From NCBI GenBank assembly GCA_913757435.1, contig CAJYDM010000002.1, forward strand, positions 62,001 to 126,000: DNA of 64,000 nt, written 5' to 3'. The stretch is from Syntrophomonas sp. DTU019 (GTDB lineage: Bacteria > Bacillota > Syntrophomonadia > Syntrophomonadales > Syntrophomonadaceae). The notes beneath the pieces were generated by a model, which saw only the letters and a program-made list of their open reading frames with translations, ran no database searches and had not been told where the DNA came from. Of the stretch, positions 51,801-60,400 are shown piece after piece (the stretch's first letter is position 1; each line of letters begins with the position of its first letter). Both the position numbers and the translations under genes were made by a program.

Positions 51801-54272
51801 TTCTGAGTTGCCGTCGGAATGATTGTTCTTGTTGAAAAAGGCGAGGGTTTGCTTCACGAAAGATTTCTGCTCAAATTCATTGTTATATATGATTTTCATA
51901 CATTTATATAGGTCGCTATTTTTCCCAAAGCATGATGAGAGCAGTTGCGGAACTCCGTTGATACGGTGCCTAATTTGCGGTTCCGTCATCAACTCTTCCG
52001 CGCGTTTAATCAGGTCTGACTGTTGCTTTTTCCTGTCCTCTTCTGAAATGAAATTTTTCAAAACAGTATGAGAAAACCCAGATGGTGAAGAGTCCTTAAG
52101 ATCAAACAAGGCTACATAGATTTGTTTTATTTCCACAAAAATACTATCCAATTGTGGGGAAATTGTTCCTAAATCATCGATCTCGTCCAGCAAAGCGGTC
52201 CTATAGTTGTAGAGATGGAAATCATGCCTTTCATCAGGCATACAAAGCGCCCATGCGAAGCAACTCAATCGCAGGAGTTTTAGCAGTATGCTATCAAAAA
52301 CTTCGGTCGATGCCTCATTGTCATCCAGATTGCTCAAGGATAACCCAGTATACCTGTGCGGATCCAGGGACAAATTGGCAGCCGACAACAATCGGCTATA
52401 AAACTTTCCGGACTCGAACCTATCACTGACTAAAGATAGAGCTTTGGCCAACACAGCAGTTTCCATTATATGGTTCTCGGCCAGTAAATGAGTCAGTAAA
52501 GGTGCAAAATCGGACTCTCGAAAACCGTCTTTATCATTGAAATCAGGTTGATTATATTTGTCCAATAGTTGTGTGGCTATTTGTACGGATGAGGATACAT
52601 CGGTAATGGGAACCCCTTCGCTATCCTCATTTTTTGATTCTCCGTCGGAAGTATTACAGCTTGTAGACGGTTCTCCGACTGGCTGGTCAGGTTTGGCGTC
52701 AGATTCTTGGGAACCGCTACTGATGACTTCAGACTCCAGCGAGGCAACTCGTGGAGGCTCATCTTGTCCAATAGAGTCAGAAGCTTCTACGCCCTGATCC
52801 TCATCTGGTGTTTCCGGGTGATCCGATTGTTCGGACCATACTATAGAATTGTGGGAAATGCCCGCTTCATCCCAATAGGTTATCTGCGCATCGCTAATAC
52901 GAGCGATGTAACAGTGACCTGAATCATAAGAAAGACTTCGCAATAGGTTCCAGGCAACTTCATCGGAGTCTTCAATAGGCAAATAAACAATCTTGTCGAA
53001 ACGGCTTTTATTGAGTATGCCATTTATCTCCTCTATCGCTCCTTCCCGTTCACTGCCCTCCGTTAACAGCAAATAATGCATATTGGGAGTGGAGAAAGTA
53101 AGATAAGGAATCCGGCATGTCAGCGTCTCATAATGGCAATAATCAGCTGCCAGTGGCCGCTTACTATCATGGATGATCGATAAGGCTACCTCATTTAAGA
53201 GCAGCGTCTTGTTTAACAAGTCAGGGCGTTCTTTTAGAGGCCTTATCAACTCCTGTTCGCATAGAAGCCATTTGGATTTACGGAACTCGTCAATAAGGCT
53301 CTTCTTAGTAAAGATCTGTCGTCCTTTATCCGAAAGACAAAAGTATTTCTCCTGACCTCCTGTTTCACTTATTTCGGTTACATAACCTTGTTTAATAGAT
53401 GGAGTGATGTAATAGCAGAGCAGGTTCGCATCCTGGAATCCCCATCGTACCAATTGTGACGCAGACATGACCTGGCAATTGTTTAGCATAGACAACAGTT
53501 TTCTCTTGTCTTTAGTATCTTTTTTTAAATATTTCCGAATTTCCTTGACTTGTATTTCGGTTCCTTCCTTAGCGGTGCTAAAAGTATATTGAGAGGGAAC
53601 CTCATCACAAACCTCATCCTTAGGTGCTTCGGGTTCTATCACGGGTATAGCTTTCATCGATGAAATAGTTTCTTCACTATGGCTGGATTCCAGATAAAAC
53701 TTGCCTTGGTACAATAACCGGGGAATAGGACGTGGGAACTCTGATTCCAGAGCCTCCTCCTCAACAGGAGTCAATTCTATGTCCTGATGATCCACAACCT
53801 GTAAAAATACCTTATACGGCAATACCCTCAATTCCAAGCCTTCCGGGGCGGTGGTTTGCGGTATTTCTAAGGCCTTCATTTTACATTCGGTAAGCAGTGG
53901 CATTACGTCCGAATTGTCTATACCGACCTGTTGAAACCTGGATAGAATCGCCAAGGAATCCTGCACAGCGGTTTTGGCCTCAGCATCCTCAAGAATCTCT
54001 TCTGCCATTGAATAATTATTGTCAACAAGCCCCGGGAAATTGGCCTCCATTTGTTCCCAGAATTCTTCTTGTATTTGTAGATAATTATTGAGAGACTCTG
54101 CGGAAGAAATCAGTAATTGAGGATCTATATAGTTTTCAGCTTCTGCGGATTCACATATTTCCGCCAGCTTCTGTTTCATTTCAATAGCATAATTCCTTAT
54201 ATATAGTATCTGGTTTTTTAAATCGTTAATTGTATCCATGGCAATGTCTGACACCATTTCTGAGCTTTTCAT
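48891..54272 (-). CDS. Giant STAND-type ATPase with N-terminal winged helix
   Basis: 1793 residues. Residues 1-200: helical. About 260-315: a winged-helix-like segment (SASQLVRWGFQDANLLCYYI, then CLSDKGRQIF). About 480-560: an acidic Ser/Glu/Asp-rich linker. About 600-1250: helical repeats. Then a nucleotide-binding-like domain without P-loop, and from about 1425 an AAA/STAND ATPase with EMFYGRKAELNDILL, Walker A YGGRQLGKTALLE (near 1435), Walker B LYLFIDEADEFL (near 1520) and a C-terminal winged helix. STAND ATPases act as ligand-triggered switches in defence. AGGGGGAT precedes the ATG. First gene of a four-gene operon. Confidence 0.75.
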   Translation of the reverse strand: MKSSEMVSDIAMDTINDLKNQILYIRNYAIEMKQKLAEICESAEAENYIDPQLLISSAESLNNYLQIQEEFWEQMEANFPGLVDNNYSMAEEILEDAEAKTAVQDSLAILSRFQQVGIDNSDVMPLLTECKMKALEIPQTTAPEGLELRVLPYKVFLQVVDHQDIELTPVEEEALESEFPRPIPRLLYQGKFYLESSHSEETISSMKAIPVIEPEAPKDEVCDEVPSQYTFSTAKEGTEIQVKEIRKYLKKDTKDKRKLLSMLNNCQVMSASQLVRWGFQDANLLCYYITPSIKQGYVTEISETGGQEKYFCLSDKGRQIFTKKSLIDEFRKSKWLLCEQELIRPLKERPDLLNKTLLLNEVALSIIHDSKRPLAADYCHYETLTCRIPYLTFSTPNMHYLLLTEGSEREGAIEEINGILNKSRFDKIVYLPIEDSDEVAWNLLRSLSYDSGHCYIARISDAQITYWDEAGISHNSIVWSEQSDHPETPDEDQGVEASDSIGQDEPPRVASLESEVISSGSQESDAKPDQPVGEPSTSCNTSDGESKNEDSEGVPITDVSSSVQIATQLLDKYNQPDFNDKDGFRESDFAPLLTHLLAENHIMETAVLAKALSLVSDRFESGKFYSRLLSAANLSLDPHRYTGLSLSNLDDNEASTEVFDSILLKLLRLSCFAWALCMPDERHDFHLYNYRTALLDEIDDLGTISPQLDSIFVEIKQIYVALFDLKDSSPSGFSHTVLKNFISEEDRKKQQSDLIKRAEELMTEPQIRHRINGVPQLLSSCFGKNSDLYKCMKIIYNNEFEQKSFVKQTLAFFNKNNHSDGNSENEDPFSYSEQRINDYIDKTWKAINGRAPVLKSSPRNTIEFGIKKRLDVVCEWLEITDDNSRILPNTIFGTLEKTRNQLLRGLDSVYYQLVDLYGSLELPVQAGMCVLSHTLKRLHRYLQAGISPHEKWEYIALLSSYQINLNKELKPNIITGTQDITGFEPWRRILGHIVSPKIEPLQAIALIDDPNESNWYSNYGTAEHLNLYLYETTEHPINDLSQTHIAAQHLAEKHEEEFKSELELKYAYGCIQESTKESIFHTACVLSDHFRTAGDIAHYRAFLEILLNNSEKETKELENSLVARMSKITDSGGLTYENAPILKNIEKHLLNQNLAVAEEYLNRLEQGEVSIPDEEIEVDKETDYHDAFLKKYERLYQICQQQKNKGDVMSNWGFKSIESLLKPDWTVRHIRNSEQFIRSWPKRKNDSGNVNAVVNLLKYIGFDTVKAERHPLEKAGDKYNHYKVYVTPVQKHLRDYPHPIASNGTLMNDYINVVCLFGSNSANELINIMTNKLQLGGNTIVLMDGALSLIERRKVAEEFKAETSGQNAFLLIDRVLMLYLATLDAGERLVAMFKCTLPYTFYQPYSKGSGPIADEMFYGRKAELNDILLPTGTCLVYGGRQLGKTALLERARSITHQPAEKKFALYIDIREKGQSELIERLNQSLENMRLIDKTCHSLEEICKELESNFAKKRIVQLYLFIDEADEFLSESSMDNYSVLWPFVDLKRKTKNQFKFVLAGLHNVARSRRALDNNGILPQLGAPLCIRPLSPADAKKLVERPLSYLGFRMGEQQLALILANTNYYPGILHFFCYTLVQSVSDNYKSYYSVTGGNPPYILKDDQMKAIFASEDLNNNIKDKLHLTLNLDTRYKMIANVIAFMNYEDERNENAQWQGYYDVNDILKNIRENTDSPHLGDLSQSDLEALLYEMADMGILSSKPNSKMFRFRKNSFLQLIGSEDDVLSALLEESEVASV

Positions 54273-54577
54273 AACAGCATCCCCCTGTGGATGGACTTAG
54301 AAAAAATCCTTCATTAATCTGCAATTATTTCCAAATATTATTATAATTCTATATAATTCTCCAAGTACCTGCTATTTGGTAATTGACCGATTACTTAGCA
54401 ATACTAACCAGTTTAATACGCATGTCATTCCAATGGGTTGTTATTTTCTACTTTCACGGCATCATACGATCCAATCCAACAATTAATTAATTAACAGTCG
54501 TTCAATCTGCTTTACTGTATGTGCAAGCTTTGCGTTCTTACCTCCTGCTTTAGTAATAATCTATTCCATGATGGCTG

Positions 54578-54637
54578 TATTCCAAATTGCTCCCTGTGTT
54601 GCGCGGCGATGATGTTCACAAAACCCCGTGGCTATAG
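54578..54637 (+). repeat. Degraded 3' copy of the small HTH gene (direct repeat)
   Basis: The segment translates as YSKLLPVLRGDDVHKTPWL plus stop, against YSKLLPILRGDEVDKAPWL at 42979-43038; the DNA is about 83 percent identical by eye. Both copies lie on the plus strand and bracket the four-gene Hsp70/STAND operon. The remainder of 54273-54708 shows only AT-rich promoter-like DNA and no other gene. Confidence 0.7.
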
Positions 54638-54708
54638 ATTGCTGTGTCATATCACGCAACCAGAGCATACTCCTATCGAACGACACTTCATTGTCATAAA
54701 AATTAATG

Positions 54709-56343
54709 CTACTCCCCCACTGCCATCCCCTCATCATGCAGCACATATAACAAAAATCTGGCCCGGGAGCCGCCCACGTATATATCTGCTGGAGTGCAGG
54801 CCCGGCTTGGCCTTATGTCCACCAGAAACACTATATCCGCCTCCAGTCCTTTGAAGGAGCGAATGGTGCCGAAGCGGATCAGGTTGCCGCTCTGCTCCAT
54901 GCCTACCGCCACCGGCCATTCCTTGATGCGTTCTTTGCCTGCCAGGCAGCTCTTGGCGTAGATATGGGGCGAGAGCACGGTGATCCTTTTGAGTTGGACC
55001 CCCTGGCTGACCAGGCGGCCGATCTCTTTTTCCAGGGTACGATACTGCTGGTCTTCACGGCAGGGGATGGAAACCACCGGCAATCCGCGGGGATTGAGGC
55101 ATTTAAGAGACAACCCCGGCAGGAATTTCAGCATCCACTCGTTGATGGCTTGAGTGCTGCGGATGTTGCGGGTTAAGCGGTGCCGGGAGATCGATAATCC
55201 CTGTATCTTATCTATGTCGTGGCAGAAAATGGACTGGGCGGGATCGGCGAACACATACAGCTCGCCCTCGGGGCGTAGCATGGCTTCGATGCAGTCGAAC
55301 CAGTCGGCCTGGAAATCCTGGCCTTCATCGATTATGATGCTGTCAAAGCGATAACTGTCGTCCTGCTCAGCCAGGATGTCAAAGGCCATCAGGGGCAGGG
55401 TCTGGCTGAAGAACTCGGAACGCTCCGCCGTTGCTGCGGGGATCTCGGGCTGGCCGTAAACAGGCTCAATGACCTTAAGGAAATAGTCGTGGATGTTCTG
55501 CACATATACCGCCTCTGGCAGCTGGGTGCGCAGGTAGGCGGCCAGGTTCTTGTTGAAGCAGGTTAAAAACACTTTTTTGCCAGCGGCCTCAAGGCGGCGG
55601 GCTTTCTCTATGGCTAAAAAAGTCTTGCCGGTGCCGGCCGCGCCCAGGAATATCTTACGCCGGTCCAGCTCGGTCTCATCTAAAATGCGCTCCTGCTCCT
55701 CGCTTAAGAGGCGCTCTCCAGAACGGCAGAACTGCTCGATCTGTTCCTCCAGGCGGCTGAATACCCTGAAGCTGGGGTTGAGGATCTTTTTCACCAGCAG
55801 TTGATGGGCCTCCGGGTTCTCGGGCCGGAGCGGTTCGAACAGGCGGTAAATCCTACTCTCCAAAAGACCAGGGTCTTCAATTTCGTCAAACAGCCACACG
55901 CTGTTTACGTTCAGATCACTGGGAAGGTTGCCATCCAGACGCGCGCTTTCTGGAAAGCACAGGGCGTATCTGCATTTAAGCGGGTAATATTTCTGGCCGG
56001 TGATCTGCTCATAACGGTGCAGGATGGCGAACATGGCCCGCTGGGCCTGCTCAAGAGGGTCTTTGCGCATAGGCTGGTAGTTACCCGATTTGAATTCTTG
56101 CCAGGCGTTATTCTGGTATTCAACATGACCCTGCTTGACCTCGACCACCACGAAGCCCAGGGCGGGATGGGCAATGACAAAATCGGCCTCTCGCAGTATC
56201 TCCAGGCCGTCTTCATTATCGTTATATTTGTAGGAATAGCAAACTGTGAAAGGGTCGGGCAGGGCTGAACAAGCTTGATAGAACCTTCTCTCTCCCTCAT
56301 TGGCTATCCCCTGGGGATGTAAATCCGGTACCATTACGGCCAT
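54709..56343 (-). CDS. NERD nuclease-UvrD-like helicase
   Basis: 544 residues. Residues about 15-130 are a NERD domain (restriction-endonuclease-like): ANEGERRFYQAC, READFVIAHPALGFVVVEVK give the Glu, Asp and ExK catalytic set. Residues about 225 on are an SF1 helicase: Walker A FLGAAGTGKTFLA, SIIIDEGQDFQADWF, and FGTIRSFKGLEADIVFLV near the end. Such nuclease-helicase fusions are common in mobile and defence DNA, but I cannot name a system. It lies upstream of the STAND operon on the same strand, 437 bp away. Confidence 0.85.
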   Translation of the reverse strand: MAVMVPDLHPQGIANEGERRFYQACSALPDPFTVCYSYKYNDNEDGLEILREADFVIAHPALGFVVVEVKQGHVEYQNNAWQEFKSGNYQPMRKDPLEQAQRAMFAILHRYEQITGQKYYPLKCRYALCFPESARLDGNLPSDLNVNSVWLFDEIEDPGLLESRIYRLFEPLRPENPEAHQLLVKKILNPSFRVFSRLEEQIEQFCRSGERLLSEEQERILDETELDRRKIFLGAAGTGKTFLAIEKARRLEAAGKKVFLTCFNKNLAAYLRTQLPEAVYVQNIHDYFLKVIEPVYGQPEIPAATAERSEFFSQTLPLMAFDILAEQDDSYRFDSIIIDEGQDFQADWFDCIEAMLRPEGELYVFADPAQSIFCHDIDKIQGLSISRHRLTRNIRSTQAINEWMLKFLPGLSLKCLNPRGLPVVSIPCREDQQYRTLEKEIGRLVSQGVQLKRITVLSPHIYAKSCLAGKERIKEWPVAVGMEQSGNLIRFGTIRSFKGLEADIVFLVDIRPSRACTPADIYVGGSRARFLLYVLHDEGMAVGE

Positions 56344-56534
56344 ATCTTATAAATCCTGCCAAATTAAGCCAATATAATTATATTATAGACATATTTTTTG
56401 TCACGTATAGAGTACTTTAGTATATATTGGTGCAAAAAATATCTACGCCGCATACAAGCCTACTTAAGATGCCTGGGGTAGACCGCTGTTTAGTGCCTTA
56501 CCACTTTAGGAAACTCAGGAGAAAGCCCGTTCTG

Positions 56535-56800
56535 AGGTACGGGGACTATTGCTTCGACTTAGAATAAACTAAGGACACAGGGGGGGCACAGGGGGACGTT
56601 TTATTTGTGTCATTTTTTAGTCGGATATGAATCACTTGGGACCTGGGGACAGCACAAGTCTATTGCCACCCCCTACAGCGGGTACACTGAGGACAGTCTC
56701 GCTCTTTAATTTGCTTCGGGACACACAGGGGACAGTCACTCTGTATCCCTAGAGGGACACAGAAGGGACAGTCCCCGTGTATCCCTCTCGTAGATCTCCC
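56535..56800. repeat. GGGACA-type dispersed repeat block A
   Basis: Contains many units of the type GGGACACAGGGGACAGTC, CTGTATCCC and AGAAGGGACAGTCCCCGTG. A 120-bp stretch (GCTTCGACTTAGAATAAACT onward) recurs at 58354 with few changes. Similar motifs continue to about 56890. The rest of 56344-56534 shows no gene. Confidence 0.8.
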
Positions 56801-56911
56801 TATCCCGGGTTTCCCCATCCCAGGCAAGACAGTCCCCCGTATCCTTTATCCGGTTTCCTTTGCATGCAAGACAGTCCCCGTGTATCCCGTGATTTCTAAG
56901 CGCACCCATAA

Positions 56912-56944
56912 AAACCCCTATCCCACGGTTTGGGATAGGGGTTT
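56912..56944 (-). terminator. Strong terminator of the peroxiredoxin gene
   Basis: AAACCCCTATCCC / GGGATAGGGGTTT, a perfect 13-bp stem with a 7-base loop, followed on the minus strand by TTTTTA. It lies 55 bp after the peroxiredoxin stop. Confidence 0.85.
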
Positions 56945-56999
56945 AATTTCATATTGATGCAGATTTAACAATAGCAGTGGCCTTACATCTTTAAGCTGA

Positions 57000-57716
57000 T
57001 CAATCGTCGAAGGCCTCGCTGACTTTCCACACCTTCCATACGTTGCCGACCAGATCGGGGCCGGGTTTAAGGGTTTTTTTGCCCGGCTTCCAGCCTGAGG
57101 GGGTGGCTTCCAGACCATCGGTCTGGCGCACCAATTGGAAAGCCTGGATCTGGCGCAGCGATTCGCTGACATTGCGGCCTACCGGTGCGGTCAGGACCTC
57201 GAAGCCCTGAATTATGCCGTCGGGGTCGATTATGAAGCGGCCTCTGGTCTCCACGCCGCTGTCGCTGTCATAGATACCGTAGCTCTTGCCGATGCTGCCG
57301 TCCTGGTCGGAGAGCATGGCATAAGGGATATCCTGATTGATCATCTTGGATATTTCGTGGTCATTCCACATTTTGTGTACGAAAACGCTGTCTACGCTGC
57401 AGGCCAGGACCTCCACGCCCAGCTTCTGGAATTCGGGGTACTTTTCAGCAACTGCTGAAATCTCCGTCGCTCAGACGAAGGTGAAGTCTCCGGGGTAGAA
57501 ACACAGGACTACCCATTTTCCTTTAAATTCGGACAGGCTGATATTCACGAATTTACCCTGTAAATAAGCCGGGGCAGTAAAATCCGGGGCTGGTTTGCCA
57601 ACAGCTACCATTGTTTGCGTCGCCTCCTTTGCTGTTTGCTGTTCGCCTGCATCTGCAGCGGGCTGGGGCTTGTTAATGGGGGGCCGCTTACATCCGGGTT
57701 TGAATTCTTCGGGCAT
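57000..57716 (-). CDS. Selenocysteine-containing peroxiredoxin (AhpC/Prx family)
   Basis: 238 residues with one in-frame UGA at codon 82. The sequence around it, [28 protein letters not shown], places the UGA exactly at the peroxidatic cysteine of the typical FxFVCPTE motif, so it is read as selenocysteine. The downstream part is a normal Prx ([31 protein letters not shown]). The usual C-terminal resolving Cys (VCP) is replaced by ATPSGWKPG; another Cys is near the N-terminus (PGCKRPP). A 35-residue N-terminal extension precedes the thioredoxin fold. ATG at 57716 with GGGAGGA upstream. Reduces hydroperoxides in the cytosol. Confidence 0.92.
57443..57473 (-). promoter_or_regulatory. SECIS-like element directing UGA recoding
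   Basis: Ten bases after the UGA (57471-57473) the mRNA can fold UUUCAGC-AGUU-GCUGAAA, a 7-bp perfect stem (8 bp if the loop is only GU). Spacing and a GU-containing apical loop fit bacterial SECIS hairpins that bind SelB. Confidence 0.75.
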
Positions 57717-58118
57717 TTGGTTTCCTCCCTTCTTTTGCAATAGTGTGGAATCTATGTTTCTATTATATACACTTGTAGACATTGTTTGCCAGCAACAAAA
57801 CTGCCTTACTAGGTGTCGCAGGGACGAATTTTTAGGCATTTTCTGAGGTGGCTGACGCGGTGTTGTTGACAGCGTAACAGGCAGTTGATACAGTGGCTAG
57901 AGCGCGGAGGTAACAAGTCCTCAAGAATTTTATTTGCGTCCCAACAGCCGATTTGGTGATGATTAAAATCGTCATTTCGCCTTGGGAGCAGATTCCATGA
58001 CATTTGCCCGAACCGGGACAACGGATCTTTTCCCCGTCTATCCAGTCTCAAATATTGTTAATTGCTTAAATATTTTCTGGCTATTTTCCTCAAGCTATTA
58101 GCAAAGGAGGAATTTTCT

Positions 58119-58346
58119 ATGGATCAGTTTGAAATTGTGGAAGTGAGGCATGATGAGCAGGGGCGCCTGACCCGGTTCAAATTATCCGATGGCCGCGAGC
58201 TGAATTTTCAGCAGGCTATAGAGATGGGCAAACAGGGGCAGATCAGGAATATCGATGTGGTGGATCGGAGCAGCGGCCAACAATTTATCCGCAGCGAACG
58301 AGACCAGACCGAAGAGAACAACCTCGACAACCTGCCTGAGTTCTGA
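58119..58346 (+). CDS. DUF3892 protein
   Basis: 75 residues. VRHDEQGRLTRFKLSDGREL, then IEMGKQGQIRNIDVVDRSSG and IRSERDQTEENNLDNLP fit the DUF3892 family of small proteins of unknown function. AAAGGAGG lies eight bases before the ATG. It is transcribed away from the peroxiredoxin gene; the 57717-58118 gap between them shows no gene I can support. Confidence 0.8.
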   Translation: MDQFEIVEVRHDEQGRLTRFKLSDGRELNFQQAIEMGKQGQIRNIDVVDRSSGQQFIRSERDQTEENNLDNLPEF

Positions 58347-58616
58347 GTGACTGGGACAGTTGCTTCGACTTAGAATAAACTAAGGACACAGGGGGACGCT
58401 TTATTTGTGTCATTTTTTAAGTCGTAAATGAATCACTTGGAACCTGGGGACAGCACAGGTCTATTGCCACCCCCAGTAATGAGACGCACTGAGGACAGAC
58501 TTACTCTTAAATTCGCTTCGGGACACACAGGGGGCAGTCCACTCTTAAATTCGCTCCGGGACACACAGGAGATAGTCCACTCTTTAATTTGCGTCGGGAC
58601 ACACAGGGGACAGTCC
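58347..58616. repeat. GGGACA-type dispersed repeat block B, left half
   Basis: A second copy of block A: the same GCTTCGACTTAGAATAAACT segment, GGGACAGCACAGGTCTATTG, and several GGGACACACAGGGGACAGTC units. The block is interrupted by an IS1182 element and continues at 60287. Confidence 0.8.
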
Positions 58617-60286
58617 GAGACCACTGAAAAAGTACCCTTATTAAGCCGCTACTGAGTACTTTTTGAACCATCCCTTTCGGTTAATCAATAATCTGCGTTG
58701 CATCAACTGTGCAAAAGTAATATTTAGGCTCTGTGAAGCGGATACCAGCTTGGCTATCCGCTTTAAATTTACCGCTAGGGCCGTTAGTTTGGCCTGAATG
58801 CGGATACTTCGTAGACCGTAGCCTTTAGCACGGTCTAATCCGTGGATTCTTTTTAGTTCTGCGTTTTTGGGTTCGATCTTCGCTCGCTTGCGGTATTCGT
58901 CAAGGAATTCCTTGGTTTTTGCCCTTTGGCTGTATTCATATAACTCAGGGGTATTGATACTGATGGATAAGATTCGGGCTATTTTTTTGCTCTTGCCTAT
59001 ACACTCAGTCCGACGGGGGCAGTTTCGGCAGCGCTCACGTTCAAAGCTGTAGTCCAGTAGTTTCTGCTTTTTGCCGTTCCGTTCTCGGGTTTTGGATTTT
59101 ACTTTTACCGTTTCGTTCCCCATAACACAAAACCACTGGTCGCTATCCTTGTTGTAGCTAAACAGTTCTTCATCGATTTTGTAGGCGCTGGCACTTACCG
59201 GTATGTAGGCTGAAGCTCCATTTTCCTTGATCAGATTAAGGATATCAGCGCGGAAATAGGCTTTATCACCATATACTCCAGTCACGGTTAGTCCTGATCG
59301 CAGGAACTCATTAAGATGATCTTTAAAGTGGAAACCGTCCACATAGTTACCCGGTTCCACGATCATGCTGGTTATTAAACCACCGTCAGTGGTCTGGCAT
59401 AGCTCTGCCTTGTAGCCATAAAACGATTGGGTCTTGCTTTTGTAGCCTACCCGGGCGTCTTTATCAACCAGGGAACGTATGCCCTTTTGTTCTATGAACA
59501 GGTCACTGGCTAAGATCTCCTGGGCTTCCTCTACGGCATGAAGGACTTCTTCTGAGGTATCGTCGCTAACTTGTTCTATCAGTTCTTCCAGATAATCCTT
59601 CATAACTTGTTTGGCTTTAACATGGTCTTCTATTTGCGTGTAATCGGGTATTTCAGGTTCTTGCTGGCCCAATGCTTTAAATATGTTCCTGGCCAGATGC
59701 TTCATAACTCGCTCCGGCACCTTTTTACTGGTGTTGGCTTCGATATGAGTGGTGTCTATTACGACACCGTTGCTGCTTTTAATAATGCCTCTTTCCACGC
59801 ATTGCCGTACAATCTCGGTAATGATGGTATCCATACTAATATCCTTAAGGCGTTGGGTGCGAAATTTAGTAAGTAGGCTGGTTTCGGGTAGGGGGTCCTC
59901 GGGATTAAGTCCGATGAACCATTTGTAGGCTAGATTTACGCTTAAGTCCTGAATCAGTTGTTCATCTGACAGGTTATACAGGTATTTCAGTATCTGGATT
60001 CTTAGCATCATTTCCGGTTCTTTGGCGGGTCTGCCAAAATGTCTGCAATACCGGTCTGCTAATAGTTCATTAACAAAACTGAGGGAGATAGCTGCGTTTA
60101 TCCGTTTTAGAATGTGATCATCGGGTATCATTTGGTATAATGCGTAGTAGAAGCTGCTTTGTTTAAAGGTGTTTTCGACTAACATAAAAAGCATTCCCTC
60201 CGTTTGGTTTATTTTGTTGTGGTGACTTAATTATACCGCAGGTGGGTATGCTTTTTATGTTTTTATTGGACTTTTTCAGTGGTCTC
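58617..60286 (-). mobile_element. IS1182-family element inserted in repeat block B
   Basis: 1670 bp. Terminal inverted repeats are perfect over 17 bp (GAGACCACTGAAAAAGT at both ends). GGACAGTCC occurs directly at 58608-58616 and 60287-60295; it may be a 9-bp target duplication or two neighbouring repeat units. Confidence 0.9.
58641..60185 (-). CDS. IS1182-family transposase
   Basis: 514 residues. N-terminal DUF772-like domain (FYYALYQMIPDDHILKRINA), then the DDE domain with Asp in GVVIDTTHIEA, Asp in GVYGDKAYFR and Glu in KIEPKNAELKRIHGL; a Cys cluster (ERCRNCPRRTEC) is typical. ATG at 60185 with GGAGGG upstream. It appears intact. Confidence 0.93.
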   Translation of the reverse strand: MLVENTFKQSSFYYALYQMIPDDHILKRINAAISLSFVNELLADRYCRHFGRPAKEPEMMLRIQILKYLYNLSDEQLIQDLSVNLAYKWFIGLNPEDPLPETSLLTKFRTQRLKDISMDTIITEIVRQCVERGIIKSSNGVVIDTTHIEANTSKKVPERVMKHLARNIFKALGQQEPEIPDYTQIEDHVKAKQVMKDYLEELIEQVSDDTSEEVLHAVEEAQEILASDLFIEQKGIRSLVDKDARVGYKSKTQSFYGYKAELCQTTDGGLITSMIVEPGNYVDGFHFKDHLNEFLRSGLTVTGVYGDKAYFRADILNLIKENGASAYIPVSASAYKIDEELFSYNKDSDQWFCVMGNETVKVKSKTRERNGKKQKLLDYSFERERCRNCPRRTECIGKSKKIARILSISINTPELYEYSQRAKTKEFLDEYRKRAKIEPKNAELKRIHGLDRAKGYGLRSIRIQAKLTALAVNLKRIAKLVSASQSLNITFAQLMQRRLLINRKGWFKKYSVAA

Positions 60287-60360
60287 GGACAGTCCCTCTG
60301 TATCCCTAAAGGGACACAGAAGGGACAGTCCCCGTGTATCCCTCTCGGTCCCGTGTATTC
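60287..60360. repeat. GGGACA-type dispersed repeat block B, right half
   Basis: GGACAGTCCCTCTGTATCCC then AGAAGGGACAGTCCCCGTG and CCTCTCGGTCCCGTG match the end of block A (about 56730-56800). It completes the copy interrupted by IS1182. Confidence 0.75.
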
Positions 60361-60400
60361 CTTATAAGGGTCTGCTACAAGGCTTATTTATCAGCCGGTT

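Noticed and set aside
56535-56890. CRISPR array
   Set aside because: Repeat units vary in length and spacing, overlap each other, have no unique spacers of constant size, and no cas genes are present.
57809-58051. Cys/His-containing small gene or transposase remnant upstream of the peroxiredoxin
   Set aside because: No ribosome site, no recognisable domain, and the frame overlaps the peroxiredoxin leader; not supportable.
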